Position numbers and translations under genes: made by a program. The notes under the pieces are model-generated. The model had not been told where the DNA came from. It saw nothing but the letters and a program-made list of their open reading frames with translations, and searched no databases. Positions 33,600-47,433 of a stretch of DNA of 64,000 bases are shown here, in pieces; position 1 is the stretch's first letter, and every line of letters begins with the position of its first letter. Location of the stretch: positions 34,775,753-34,839,752 of the forward strand of contig CP141149.1 of assembly GCA_035235625.1 (NCBI GenBank), in the 5' to 3' direction. Origin of the DNA: Saururus chinensis. Lineage: Eukaryota > Streptophyta > Magnoliopsida > Piperales > Saururaceae.

Positions 33600-35410
33600 T
33601 TTTTAGGGTTATGGGTTAGTTAATTATGACTTTAATAAGGTTTAATTTTATTTTTATAAGTATTAATGTCAAACTTGATTTGCCTAAATTTTTTACCCAT
33701 TTACAGGTATTTTCTCTTAAATTTTTCTTAGTTTAGGAGAGCAGGCTCCACCGTAGGATCCATGTCCGTGTGGGTGGACGAGCTACCCATTTGACCCTCT
33801 AATCTTCTATTATTTTATTTAAGTGGGTTTAAGTGTGATTAAATTCATTTTTGGGCCAAAATAACCTTAATTAGCCGCTTATGACATTTTGACCTATTTT
33901 TTAGCCCAATAATTCTTATTCTTAGCCCAAAACCCTTATTATATAATGAAAACCCTAGCCTATTAGCCAAAGAGGGAAGAGCTGTGTTAGAAAGGAGGAA
34001 GTGATTTACCCCCATTTCCCAAAGAACCAACTTAGATTAAGGTGAGTTTTCTTCCCTTAATCTTTCGATTTTGGTTTTAATTACTTCTATCTTCATTTCC
34101 CCTATATTGATTTTTTATTTTCTTTCATCAAAATTTCATTTTTAATTTTTATTTAGAACCTAATTAAGTAATTTTTATATTTATCCTAAGGATGACCTAG
34201 ATAATTCTTTCAAGGTCATTTGAATCTATTAGCTAATTTTAATTAGGTTTTAACTAAAACCCTAATTTTGGGTAGGAATTCTTGAGGTTGAGGGTCATTT
34301 AAAGGATTCAAAGGCTTGTTAAAGGTAATAAATTTTTACCTTGAGTGATTTTTATTTATTGGAATGCATAATTATAGGTGTATTTGATTTTTTGCTTCAT
34401 TTTAAGGTTTAATGGTGATTTATTAAAAATATGTAATTTATGATTATTTTCGTATGATTGAGCACGAGAATGATTGGATTCATTGTGTTCTAGGCTTAGA
34501 TTTTGATTATATGATGTTCTATTATGATTTTTGAATTTATATAGAATTTTAGAATGTTTTCGGTTTGAATTTCAGAAGGTTGAAGACGAACAAGAATAAA
34601 CTCTTTCGACCGTTCGAACGGCCTGTAAGGCCGATTGAATGGCCTACCAGGCTGATCGAATGACATGCTAGGACATTCGAATGACAATAAGTCAGTTTTG
34701 TGAAATAGGTCGATTTTCAGCCATTTCTTATTCTTTTCTCTTTATTCAAAATTTTCATGACTATGATGCGTTATGATTACCTATAAATGTTACTTTAATT
34801 GCATGTGAACTTTCTTTGAATCATGATTTAATTAAAACATGAATATGAGTATACTTGTATAGTTTTAGTATGATATCCTACTTGTTTTAAATCCATATTT
34901 CGATGATTTCTTCATAATTTCTCTATGATTCCAGTAGGTCATTACCATGATAAATTATGTATACTGGTACATATCACATTGATTATAAATTATTCATGTT
35001 CTACATGTTTAAGTTTAAGTATAAACACTATCACGCATGCACATTATTACTTATGCTTATATGATTTTATTTATCACAAATGGACCATGTATCATGAATG
35101 TATGGACTGATTAGAGTATGTTTACCTATGCTTACACTCATTTAACATTTGCTCACGAATGTATTATGTTGCATTCATCATACGAATGATTTATAAGCAA
35201 AGATTAATCCTGATTAGTCTTGATTAATCGATTGGATATCGTTATTTTTTGGATTAGCTACTCAGAAGTTTATCGAATCGGATTTAAATCCCTTGTGGAT
35301 GGTTCCTCCCCAGATGAGAAGAGTTGAATTCTATAATATGTTAAAATGTTGTGTATTCTGAACTTGTAAATCTATGCTGGTTTGTCCGTGTACACCAGCT
35401 TACCAGGGTT

Positions 35411-35448
35411 AAGTTTCCTATTGGGGTACTTTCCCCAATAGGAAACTT
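35411..35448. repeat. Perfect 16-bp hairpin inside LTR segment D
   Basis: AAGTTTCCTATTGGGG, a six-base loop TACTTT and CCCCAATAGGAAACTT. The corresponding place in LTR segment E (near 41285-41320) has a related but non-palindromic sequence. Confidence 0.9.
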
Positions 35449-35810
35449 ACCCAAACTGTTCTAATTTCCCTTTTAGAAACCTTTCCCATTAGGAATTGTT
35501 TGGGTGAGCAGGTATGCTTATGCTTTAGCCAATTAAACAGAGTTATTTTCTTAATTGTGAAACATTCACCAGTTAATTTATGCATATGTAGGAAATATAT
35601 TGCTTATTGACACAAGTTGTTAGGAACAATGATACTTATGTTACACATGACACTTATGGAATGATGATGCTTAAATATGCAGGATGGACTGTGTTTGATA
35701 CACTTGATTATGCAAGGTAAATGTGAATATTGAGACATGATTATGTCATATGTGAATATTGATACTTGATATATGCATAATGTGAATGCTAGGATGAGAT
35801 TCATATAAAC

Positions 35811-37187
35811 CACTGTTTTAAAAATTGTACCGGATTGGACCGATTAATCGGGTTCAACCAGACCTGTTATAAAAAATGGGCCGGTTTAACTTAATTTCCT
35901 GGTCAGCTTAACCCGGCTGGGTTAATCTGACATGACCAATTAAACGGTTTGGTCTGGTTTCTTTAAAAAAAAACCTCACGACGGGAGGCGACCGTGAGGC
36001 TTCTGAACCCATCGCGCACAATTGAACCAAGGAGGACAGAGGAGCTTTGGATTTGGGGGCGAACTATGAGTGATCAATGGCGATTTTCTTTGGTGAAAAT
36101 TTGACAATTCGTCCTCGCAATTTGTTTGCAGCCTCCTCTGCCTTGATCGCCATCAACGGTAAGAAAGATGGAGATTGCAAGCGGCAGCTAGCAATCTTCT
36201 CCAGTAGAAATCCAGCGATTGATTCTCTCTACATTCCGTTTGCACCTAGCCTTCAATGTTGATCGCCGTCCATGGCTTGAAAGCCAGTGATTTGGGGGCG
36301 ATTTGATTTTGGGAGCGGTTGGGGGCGATTTGGGGGTGAGTGCAAGCGGCAGCTGGCGATCTTTTCTTGCAATTCATCCTCTCCACATTCCCGTGTCGAC
36401 CAACTCTTTTACGCTACTTTTGCTCGATCGTAGGCCAACAGCCAAAATTTGCATCTGTGGGTTGAGATCGGATTTCTCGCTTGTTAATTTGTTATGCTTA
36501 TGTTATGTGACATTTCTTGGCTGTGATTTTATTGCAAATGCGTCCACCTTACGCTGTGGAATTGGAAAAAAAACTTTGCTTCAATGATCCACTGCATGAA
36601 CTGAGTCTGTGACATGTTAGATTTTAAATGAGTTTTTTTGGGTCAGATAAATATAGTTTTGATGTATGATAGTGGGTAGGAGTTGTATAAAGTATAAATT
36701 TTTACTTGTTGAGAATAAGTGATTTATGGCTTGATCGTGTGCATATAATATGTTTGGTTGTTATGATTGTTTAATTGATCATTTTTATCTTATAATATTT
36801 ATTACAGTTATATATACAATGACATCGGGGTTAGGGTCTTCTTGTGCTAGTGTGTCTATGAAGGCAACCCCAAGTGCATATTTAGGGAACACACCTAGTG
36901 CTACTGCATGTATAGCGGGCCCAAATGCTAGCGCACCCACAACCACAATATTAACTAGAGGGTTTGAATGAGTAGTGTAGGTTTAGATGTGGTTGGAATG
37001 AACAATATTTTGAATCATCAATTAGGTTCAAGTGAGATTTTGAAACAAGTTTAACTAATTTTTTTTAGTATTACAGGAAAACTCTTGCAAAAAAATTTAG
37101 GTGATGATGTCATCCTTGGGTCAACCCGGGTCGACTTAGCCCAACCACTAATATGGGTGAGGGTCCGGGCCGGGTTTTAAAACATTG
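35811..37187 (+). mobile_element. Non-autonomous hAT element nested in LTR segment D
   Basis: The left terminus CACTGTTTTAAAA and the reversed right terminus CAATGTTTTAAAA match at 12 of 13 positions, and GGCC/CCGG-rich subterminal sequence follows on both sides. The flanks are ATATAAAC (35803-35810) and ATATTAAC (37188-37195), an 8-bp target duplication with one mismatch. Removing the element makes the surrounding LTR continuous. Most of the transposase is absent. Confidence 0.85.
36819..36971 (+). pseudogene. N-terminal scrap of a possible hAT transposase
   Basis: A 50-residue ORF (MTSGLGSSCASVSMKATPSA and on) follows a plausible splice acceptor TTACAG. A Ser/Thr/Ala-rich N-terminus is usual before the BED zinc finger of plant hAT transposases, but no zinc finger or catalytic domain follows. 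Assignment rests mostly on its place within the element. Confidence 0.4.
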
Positions 37188-37868
37188 ATATTAACTATGA
37201 ATGAACCTATGATGCATATGTGACTTGAATGTTTTTATGGATTGTAATTGATATCATAATACACAGTAGCACAAATATGTATATGGATTGTGATTATCTC
37301 ATGATGCACAGGTTTAAAGAATAAATATATGATGCATGTTTATATTGAGAATGTATACAATATTTTTATGAGTTTATATTCTATTTTAAAAATCATTGCT
37401 GAGCTAAGCTTACCCCTCTTTGTTTGTAGTTTTTGTTTTGGGGATGCATGTTGGGCTATGTAGGTGTTTCGGATAGGCTCTACATTGAACATGAAGATGA
37501 CCACGTTTATTGAGAGGGGTTATAGTTGCTTGGGGATATATTAGATTAAATCTATGTTATATTGAACTTATATTTAATTTTACTTCAGGCTATGATTAGT
37601 CATTGTTGGCTTAGACTTGTTTAGTCCTTGAGGCTTGATGTTATGTATTAACTAGATAATGTGGGTATATGTGGATTAAGATTGTTAAATAATATTTTTT
37701 TATTTTTCTATTTACTTTTGCACAAGGGGCACATGCACTCACTTCAATGTGTATTTCACCCAAAGTTGGGTTAACTCTTCTGCATTTCCACTTCACTTTG
37801 TCGCGCCACATACCGCCTCCTCCTAAGACTAAGTTCGGGTCAAGGTTGGGGTGTGTTGGGGCATGACA

Positions 37869-39003
37869 CTCCAACTCTTTCCGTCACCTACTTTCTTGCT
37901 CAATTACTCAAGGAGCTGGAGACCCGCTTCTCAATTCCAAATCCAATCCATGTCTTAACCAGTTTTTTTGCTTTTGTGGCCAGTCCTAGGGCTCTGGTAT
38001 CATGTAGCAGTACCTGTTTTCCCTTGTCTCATTGGGTTCTTAACGTTGGTTTTTTGGTTTTGTACAATTGTCCTGTTGACGGCAGGCTAGGGTTTTAGAA
38101 CGATTAAAAATTGCTGCTTGTTGATGTTTCAGTTATTGGATTGAGTTCCTGTTGGCTAGGGGGACTCTGCTCTCATGTATACTTTAAATTTGCTGCCTTA
38201 TGTTTTTGAAACCCATGGGTATAATGGCATCTACACATTCTGAAACCCTAGAACTGCATTTTTCCTTGAAAAATTCCTTTATTTTTTCCTTGGAAAATCC
38301 CTTTATTTTCTAAATTATGAAGCGGAAAGTTGTTGCGGGTGTTTTACGGGTTTGCCTTTGTGTTATTTGTTGTGAGGTGCTTAATATGAACATTTATGTG
38401 CTTTGTCTTTCCTATCGATTTGTTTTGCGTTCAATATTGGCTATTCTAATCCAGGTGGCCGGTTACTCATTTTTGTTTAATGATTGGGTCTTTTCGTTCA
38501 GATGTTATCGATCCATCTGGCTTAGTGTTTATATGTCTTGTTATTTATGTATATTCACGAGAAAAATTGCTTGTAAGTGGATCTTGCAAAATTATCATTA
38601 ATTTTTTTATTGGCAGGACTTTAATTTTGAATTTTGAAGTTGGATCCTCTTGTAAAATAAGGATGATGATAATTAGCCTTCTCTTATCTCGCATCGATGC
38701 CATGTTCTTTTGACAGCACTAGGTTTTGTTCCAGACTAAGATCAATGGAGTGCTTGCAAGATTATTTTTGCCTTTGGGTAGGTTTATAGCTTCCAGGTAA
38801 CTTGATGTCAGCCCAGTTTGTAAACTTCCATTCTTCGTGATTTTGAAAATATACGGCCATGAAATTTACTTTCATTCGCTTTTCCCCATTGGCCAGAGAC
38901 TCGACCATTTGGGACGCGAAGGCATTTTGCTTCTCTCTTGCAGTATTTACTTCTTGTGCATATGTATAAGTGTTTCTTTCTTCTGTAGTACACGCTTACC
39001 TAA
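37869..39003. other. Unassigned sequence between two LTR pieces
   Basis: Moderately AT-rich. ORFs at 38317-38713 overlap in different frames and show no family. It may be old intron or transposon sequence. Confidence 0.3.
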
Positions 39004-39146
39004 TGTCACGCCCCGCAGCCTGCGTAACCCGAATTGAACCCGGTCTAGGGGTTGGTCGAACCACACGAGGGTGACAAATTTATATTACGAAAGATTTTAA
39101 CCCTTAATCGGGTATTTAGCACAAACACGGAGTTGCACACCCTTAG
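39004..39146 (+). mobile_element. Truncated 5' LTR end
   Basis: TGTCACGCCCCGCAGCCTGC at 39004 has the start typical of many plant Gypsy LTRs. It is cut off after about 140 bp where a different element begins. Confidence 0.45.
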
Positions 39147-40380
39147 TAGGGCTGTGAATATGATGAACTTGCCAGTTAGCCCAGCCTGTCTCGTAAAATT
39201 TTGGGCTTGGGCCAAAAAAAAAGAAAATGGACCGGGCCGGCCCTCTAATTTGAAAGCATGAATAATAACAGGTTAGGCTCGGGCCTGGGCCAAAAAAAGG
39301 AGAAAGCCCGGCCTGGCCCGTTAATCTCTCTCGTCTCTCTTCACAGTCGTTCATCAATCATCGACTCATCGCAAGTTTAACTCTAAGTTTCACTTCGCAT
39401 CTTCACTCTTTGCTGAATCGCCGCTACTTCAGTCCTCACTCTCTTCCGCCAGACACTAGTTCGTCCTCCACCCTCCCCTCTCCAGCTCTCCTATCTTTGC
39501 TCGCTGCCTCGCCGGCCATCTTGCCGTCGCCAGTCCTCTCACCTCTCTTCACTCTTCCTCAAGAGTCAAGATCTTGCTAGAATTGCCACTTCGCTTCTTC
39601 ACTCCTCCAAAAACCCTAATCCTCCAACCGCGTTTCTCATTCTATCGACCGCTTGTCATTCCCCATTCCTCCCCCTCCTCATTTTGTTGGACCGCCGCTG
39701 CAGTGCTGCATGCGCAAATCTCCCATTTGACAGTTGCCGAACCATCTACATTCGTTGGCTCGCAGTCTCAATCACTCGTCTTAGACTCTCAATCTCCATT
39801 CGCCGTGTGCTCTGCCTCTCAATTGCCATCGTTGGCCAAGCCTCCAACAAAATTCACTAGATGCGCACTAGCTGTGGACTTCAAGCTCCACCGAACCACA
39901 ATAAAAATAAGATTTTTTTATCCTTCATGATTGTTATAATTCTTAATTTTGTTGATCCTTTATTCTATTATTGCTCCTCATCCTCTATTATAATTATTAA
40001 TTTTTTTACCAGTTTGGTTATTGTCTATGCTTTGTTATTGGTCCTTTGTTCTGTTATTGTCTTATTGATCCTATTTGTACCATTGTAAATATTGTGCTGA
40101 GAAATATCACTGGAATGATTATGATCGAATTGAGCAAGTCGCTTTGTCCTTAAGACAGAATTCGTCCTCCTTAACAGTGCTTAACACTCTTCGGCATTTG
40201 CCTCCCAAGATAAGACGATCAACCACGTACTCTAAGAGCACCTCCAACACAGTACATGCAACGAACCACAAAATGTATGCTCTCACAGAAATAGAAACAG
40301 ACGGAAATAATGTCAGATTAGTGCAGAAATCATTTTCAATGATTTTATAGGAAATCCCATTGAATACAACCTTTCCCGTT
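39147..40380 (+). mobile_element. Possible truncated hAT element (left end only)
   Basis: TAGGGCTGTGAATATG with GGCC/GGGCC-rich subterminal repeats (39180-39330) resembles left ends of plant hAT elements. A C/T-rich transcript-leader-like stretch (39325-39560) and a 118-codon ORF at 39574-39930 without recognisable domain follow. I found no matching right end. Confidence 0.3.
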
Positions 40381-40985
40381 CAAACAGATGCGTCCATCAG
40401 TTAACGGATACATTGTTTAGTGAAAACAAACCAAACCCATTTTGGTTAATAAAAAACCAAACCAAATGAATTTGTCCAAAAAATATTATCTTATTGACCC
40501 AACCCAACCTAATCCCACCTAACCCAGCCGACCGCATGTGCAAATCGAGCCGGCTGGACGACGGCGGTGGCGTGCGGGTGTAGGTTAGCCCACCTAAGTG
40601 CATTGGTCTAATACCTCTCTCCCTCACAAAAGTAGGTTGGCTTAAGGGCCTAACTTGAAAGGCCAAACTAATGCCTTATATACCAACACCATCACCTTCT
40701 TTTAGGTGATGTGGGACTATTCACTTCTTCAACCAATTCATATGTGTGATTCTCATTCAAGACAAGGTAGGCTTGGGCTCTCTACCATATGGGCTTGACC
40801 TATATAAATATCATGGGCTTAGCCCATTAAATATTATACCTACCTTAATGATATGGGCTTAACCCATTAAATGTAATGCCCACTTCTACCAGTTTATTAA
40901 TTTTTATCCTTCCCTCTCCTATTTTAATCTTTAATTTGTTTTTTTCTTTGTTCTCTTCATGTCTAATATCTACTTGTTTGTTTTT
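40381..40985. other. Transposon-like filler with repeated ATGGGCTTARCCCATTA motif
   Basis: Short palindromic words such as ATGGGCTTAGCCCATTA recur at about 40813 and 40853. Blocks of CCAAACC/CCCAACC occur at 40430-40530. No coding is seen. Confidence 0.35.
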
Positions 40986-42337
40986 TAATGTTGCATGCAT
41001 CATGAGATGGATTTATGAATGAGATTTTATTGAAATTAGTTGTGTTGATCGATTGGTTGCAATTGTATAATATTACTTGTCAGATTAATCGATCAAAGGC
41101 TTATTGATTCAGTTTTACGTCTAAAAGGACGTGGTTTTACGTATGAAAGGATGAGGTTTTACATCCCTTGAGGACAAAATTTTCCCCCTTGGTTGAGAAG
41201 AGTGGCAATGCTATAAGGAGATAAAATTATTGAGACCATATAGACCCTAAGAATCCAGGTTAATGTAGCTGAGTACATTGGTTTACTAGGGGGTATTCTT
41301 CCCAGGGAATTTACACAAACTGCGTAATTTCTTTAGACTTTCTAATTGAGGATTGTTTGGAGTGAGGAGGGACTACTTAAACTTCGGCCGATTAAGTAGG
41401 GTTGTTTTATCGACTTGGATGGTTATAACTATGTGTTAGAGACACTTGATATGTAGGTTGATAGATTCTTATTATACATAATATGATTGTGTGGTAGAGA
41501 CACTTATCTTGCAGGTTAAATGTGATAAATATGCATGATATGATTGTGTTGTAGAGACACTTCTCATGCAGGTTAAATGTGATATGCATGATGTGATTGT
41601 GTGTTGGAGACATGTGTCATACAGGTTGAATGTTTTGAAGGAGAATGGTTATGCATGGATATGTATGATATGTTTGAGATATTAGCACGCAGGGTAATTA
41701 CTTATATTTAAGTATGGTTATGGTAAGGAGAGTAATCAGAAAATGGGATGTTATATGATATGTAGATTTGATAGTCCATGTTGATGTGTCATAATTGTTT
41801 TTCTGATTTACCATTAACGTATCCAAAACCTTACTTAGTTTTACTCATCCCACTTTTCTATGTTTTTGTTTTGGGGCTGCATGGTGTGACATACACGAGA
41901 GCAGGATCCTCTATATGAGGAACGATTGGAGAGAGTTTGGGAGTAGAAGTGGATACCTCTGGACTTTACTTTATTTTTTGATTTACTTTGCTATGATAAT
42001 AGAATATCATATAGGGTAGTTCTTATTTCATACTCGTGTAACTCTTATGTTTTTAGAACTGTTTAAAACTTTCTGATTTGAGCCATGTGTGTCGACTCAG
42101 TATTCTAAATATGTGAGTATAAGACTTGTGGACTAGTTCAGAGTTAAAGTCTTTTTTTGTTCTACTTATTTCTCTTGCACAAAGGTTTAAAAATGTGCAC
42201 TCTGTATGTGTTAAATACCCGCTAGAGGGGTTAAAGTCTTTTGTAGTTTATAAATCAATCCACTGTCGCCTCTATGCACTTTAGCTCTCCCTTATACTGA
42301 GTTCGACTTAGGTCAGGTAGATGTCGAAGCGTAACAC
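40986..42337 (+). mobile_element. LTR segment E (3' part)
   Basis: It aligns in order with LTR segment B: GTTGCATGCATCATGAGATGG (compare 52680), TGATCGATTGG-TGCAAT, the minisatellite block, TTTTTGTTTTGGGGCTGCATG (compare 53740) and the end GAAGCGTAACACA near 42337. The 5' half is missing. Confidence 0.65.
41456..41640 (+). repeat. Minisatellite of about 56 bp in LTR segment E
   Basis: The word CAGGTT(G/A)A recurs at 41456, 41513, 41571 and 41623 (spacing 57, 58, 52). Each unit contains GAGACACTT and a TGCATGATATGATTGTG-like part. The same type of array occurs in LTR segment B at 53257-53545. Confidence 0.8.
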
Positions 42338-43384
42338 ATTAAATATATCATAAATACATATTTAGATATATTATTATTGATATTGTCATCCGATACAACT
42401 TTTTGTGATTTGAGCCTACCACTTTGCAATCGATATGTATTAAAAAAAGGTAATATGCAGGCTCATTAGACTTTATTTTAAAATAATAATAAGAATTGAA
42501 AAAGGAGACAAGATGTACATTAGTTATTATTTGCAAAGGAGACAAGATGTACGTTAGTTATTATTTGCATGGGTGGCGCCACGTATTTGACCAAATAGAT
42601 TTGTAAACGACAATGTTGGGAGTATGGAACTCTTTGCATTCTCATCTCACAAAATAAGAAAGAAAGTTGTAAGTAAATTTAAAATAAACATAATATAGTA
42701 CACCAGGGTTGGCTCCCTGTTGGTTGTCAAAGGGTCGTGTCAGAAGGGTTGAGTTGGCTTTGGCCTCCACTTAAAAGTTTAGGATAATAAAAAATTATTT
42801 AATAATTTTATAGACCTTAATAATGACTCATTTATGCCATTTTTAAGGAAACTTATTGTCTCATTATAAGAGTATTATTTTATTTATTTGCTTAGATTAT
42901 GAAAAGTTCACTTGGGGTAGACGAAAAAGGATAAACGAGTCATTATTGGGTTCAATAGCTACGTTTAATTTTATACTACTAATATTTTTTTTAACAAATA
43001 TTAAATTTATCGTGTACATATTTATTTTTTTCATTAACAAGCCCTACGCACCAAAACGCACTTCCTATTTGAGATAAGAGAAATATCTCGCATATCACTA
43101 GCAAGAAAGTTGAATAAAACATATAAAACACACATCAAATAAAAATAATCTTACAAAAATTCTTAATTAAATAAAATAAAATTCTAATAATATAACATCT
43201 TACATAATGGCCAAAAAAATCATTCAACAAACATTAAATGTGAAAACATACCATAACAGAATTGAAGACCAATCAAGTAGGTAAGTTATATGAGTTTAAG
43301 GATCTTATGAGGACAATTACATGCCCCTCCTTATATAGTTATCAGGTTTGTTTATAAAATATTAACCCTAACTAATATATATAT
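42338..43384. other. AT-rich spacer, no gene seen
   Basis: Contains a 28-bp direct duplication (GGAGACAAGATGTACRTTAG in tandem at 42503 and 42538). No coding or RNA gene recognised. Confidence 0.4.
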
Positions 43385-43810
<426 letters not shown>

Positions 43811-46800
43811 ACGGATAAATAATAGGCGGGTCAGGTTCACGGGTCTGATAGTGTTTTCCATTACTTCACACAACAAAACCCACGTACTCAGGCTCAGCAG
43901 ATTCTGATAGGGTTCATCATTTTTGTGAGTACATTGACGTGATCGCGTTTTGTTCATACAAACATTATCTTAATTTGCACTTCGTGTTGACGGGACCCGC
44001 CATGTGTAGCCTCAAATGGTGCAAATCATGTGGTCCGGGCTGCGTATCCCCACTAACATGAGACGAGTGCCATAATCGTATCTGGTGGGTCACAAGACAA
44101 TCTACAAGACCAATTAAACAAATGTAGCCAATTTGACATGGTGTGATGGCCATTCAAGCGGATGTCTGGCTGTCTGCTTTCAGCGCCACCGCCCTTGATA
44201 GAAACCGATTCAGTCCTGCCAAGACAATTTCGAGTTGCTTTTGTTTTCTCCTTCTTTCCGGTTAATCTAAAGCTACCTATGGCCGTAACGTGTAACTTTG
44301 CATCCCCGTCGTTGTCTACGAGTGGTACACAAATATTAATGTATCGTCAAATCAACATGGGGACGTTTTACCTTCTCTTGGAGTTGCATGCCATCTGTTT
44401 TTGTGATCGGCTTATGGCGATCTAATTAGCGTGAAACCGAACTCTGGTTGCGAAATTCAAATCAAATAAAGCTGCAATGAAAATCGACAGCTTGTGGTCT
44501 CTTTTTCCTGGGCATCTTCCCGTGCTTGCATCAAAATAATTAAAAGGGAGCGGGAGATAGGTAGGCCCAATCAGGTGGTCCATTGACAAAGAGATGATGC
44601 CTGAGCCCCCCTTGACCACAATCATAATTAATTTGGTCTAGCCAAAGTGGACAGATTCAAGTTCCAAAGGGAGAAACTCGTTTTGTGGGGTCTATGTGCA
44701 GAGGACTTTTTCTTGACTAATGAGAGAGCACAATATTTTGAGAAAAAAAAAAAGAAGTATTTTTTTAATAAGCCTCATCGCAGATTCGCAGCACGAAAGC
44801 ACAGTATTTTTTTTTATCAATACAGTTCAGGGAAAAAAAAAAGCGTATACGTTAAAGAGTAGAAGAGCTATGTGAACCTAACGGCCGTTTTGTAGGCGAG
44901 CTAAAGTGGACTAAATCCTTCCATTTTAACCTATTTTGGCCTTGTTGCAGGATGAAAGCAAGTGAACCGTGTTTGGCCTGCGGATGATGTCAGTCCAGGA
45001 CAGGATTATCTGGTAGCTTCAGTTGGCAATTGGCATACGATGGCAAATGTGTGCACTGAGGCTCACCCCAAAGAAACTAACAAAAACGAAGGCAGTTGGC
45101 GTTGCTGGGACCATTCATTTCGGTGTAACTACCATCCAAATCCCAAATTCTAACCGAAAAGCAGCGCAGGAAAGCAAAGCAACAGCCTCCACGAGAGATC
45201 ACAATTCACAGCCAAAGTGCCAACCACGTGAATGGACACTGGCCCAGCGCTGCACATGCATCACTTGATTTCTCTCCATTCATTTTTCTTGGGAAACAAA
45301 GAGCCAATAAGAGGAGAAAGAGAAAATAAAGAAAGCTCTCCAGACTCCCTCCAGAGTGACACATGAGCCCCAACCCCCACATTTCTTGTGTACTCTTTTA
45401 TTCAATTTCAGCGGTTTCATCAACCAACGCGAGTCCCCACCCCGCTTCTTGGCTTATCTTCCCAACCACTACTCTCATAACTTCCTAAGTTTTGTTTTCT
45501 GCCCCCCTTCCGCATTCTTAAATATTACTCATCAGCCGCAGCAGATTCTAATAATATGACCCAGTTGCTTGTGGCCTGCTGGATATGCACCACCTATCTG
45601 ATTCGAGGTGACCGCCTCAGTACATTAAGAATACTATCTATTGGGAAGAAATATCAAAATCTTCGGTTGAAGGTCAGAATTCCACTGGGAGCCCACTGAT
45701 TTGGTATGAAACTTTGTGCACATACTGTAATGGAATGGGGGCAGGTGCAGCTAATATCGTCCTGGGCCCTGAATTCGCAGCGTTGAATTATGAGAGTCCC
45801 AATGTGGCAGAATTGAGCAAGACATGTGTTGGTGTTGGTTGACAATGGCTGCAGCCTGCTGGCCTCTTATTAGGGAGGAGGGACGGCAAAGGCCCCTCCT
45901 TAAATGGCGTTATTTCCTAGCGCAGTGGTTGCAACTCTAAGAGAACATAGTTTATAACAAGAGAACATAGTTTAGAACTATCATGCCACCAGATTTTTAT
46001 AAAATAATGACGATGAAATGAGAATGATAGTAGCAAGTTGAGTTAGACGCGGGGGGTTGGACATTTAGATTGGTGGTAGGAGATATTTAGATGATCATGA
46101 CGATAATTGACAAGGAGGAGGAGAACCACCTCTGTGACCCACCACCACCCACTTAAATTATCTGTTTTATTCCATGTATTCTTCTCCTTGCAATGTTATA
46201 TATATTTTGTCTACATTAGTTTATACATGGAGCGGCAATGACAGCTAGTTTCCTATGCCCCTCTTGTCTGCAGTCAACCTCTTTCTCTTTGCACTACTTG
46301 GGCAAATTGGTACCAACTGTAAACGCCGGTTTAACAAACGGAAAGCAAACAAAAGAAAGTTCCAAAACGGTCGCCCCTGTTTTCTTGGACCCCAAGTCCC
46401 TCTACGCCTAAGCAAGGAATTGAGTCATTGGTGACAATTAGTCACTAAATTAAGGACGATTAGCTCATTATCCCCATTTTCGTCGGCCCACCTTTTTAAC
46501 ACTACGTTGTGGGCTGGCTAAAACAAGGGTCTAGTCTTCCCTAAATTAATAATAATATATCTCTGGTTACCAATGACCGTGCTAATGTTAGTGGAGTGCA
46601 AACACAGCATCAGCATATCATGCTTTGGTTGAAAACATCAAACCTGCTACTGACTTGGACGTTGGAACGTGTCTCCATCTTTACTAATTTAGCTTTGCCA
46701 GCTTGCAGTAGAACTCTCGTACTCAAACAGGCTCCATTTTATTTACCATAAAAAAAGGCTTCATTCTGCATCAAGATGCTGATTCGCTTCCCCAGATTTG

Positions 46801-47304
46801 ATTACTTTGTTAGGCTGACAATTAGATGCAGAAATTAGGTCAGTAATCTCAATTAGCATGCTACTAGGCCTCTCATTTATATAAACGGAAGAATTCCAAT
46901 TTTCATTCAAAGCGTTCACCAACGACCCGGTCTACTTCCTCTGCTGCTTTTTGCCTACTTTATAAAACGGGTGGGACGATGTCGACATCTCCATTGTGGT
47001 TCCCTTGTAATTTTGATAAAAAAAACAGTGGCATTTTACACTTTTCGTGCGTGTCAGCGACCGCCGAAGTCGGTTCGCTGCCGCTGAAAAAACGGCCGAA
47101 AAAGCGAACAGGGTTTCATAGCCGACGGCGTTTGGAGATCCGAATCCCTAGGGACACTCAGCCCAACCTAACCACGGTTCGACCCAACCCCTCACCTGCC
47201 AGCTTGATTGGGTTAACACAACCCCGCGCCAGGAAGGGATAAAAGAAATGGAAAGTGGGAAAAAAAGAAAAAAATAATAAAAATTAATAAATTTCCGCAT
47301 CTTC
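43811..47304. other. Long spacer without recognised gene
   Basis: No ORF here shows a family. Short ORFs at 43965-45845 overlap on both strands. At 45220-45360 ACGTG boxes and purine-rich sequence resemble a promoter and leader, but no coding exon follows that I can recognise. 46979-47242 is an ORF upstream of the serine-rich gene without similarity to that family. Confidence 0.35.
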
Positions 47305-47313
47305 TATAAATAT
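47305..47313 (+). promoter_or_regulatory. TATA box of second serine-rich gene
   Basis: TATAAATAT lies 121 bp before ATG 47434 and is followed by a CT-rich leader (47360-47400), a common plant core-promoter layout. Confidence 0.65.
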
Positions 47314-47433
47314 CATGCTTGAGGAACGCTAGGTTTGCCAATTTGGGGACCTGAAAGCCCTCATCTCTCTCTCTTTCCCTCTTCCTCTTTTTATTTTCTT
47401 CAGAGAAAAAAGTTCAGATCGATTCAGCCGTCA

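Larger units (their letters stand above)
33600..37868 (+). mobile_element. Long LTR segment D, interrupted by a hAT element
   Basis: The right end is clear: GGGGTGTGTTGGGGCATGACA at 37848-37868 resembles the LTR ends at 42337 and 54204. Blocks shared with the other LTR segments include the TTCGAAC/GGCC mini-hairpin cluster (34600-34690), the GATCGATT-like stretch near 35210 and the CCCCTCTTTGTTTG...TTTTGGGGATGCATG block near 37410. The left end is approximate. No gag or pol was found, so this is a solo or partial LTR. Confidence 0.6.

Noticed and set aside
36077..36587. ORFs in the 5' part of the nested hAT element
   Set aside because: They lie in its promoter/leader region, overlap in two frames and show no transposase domain.
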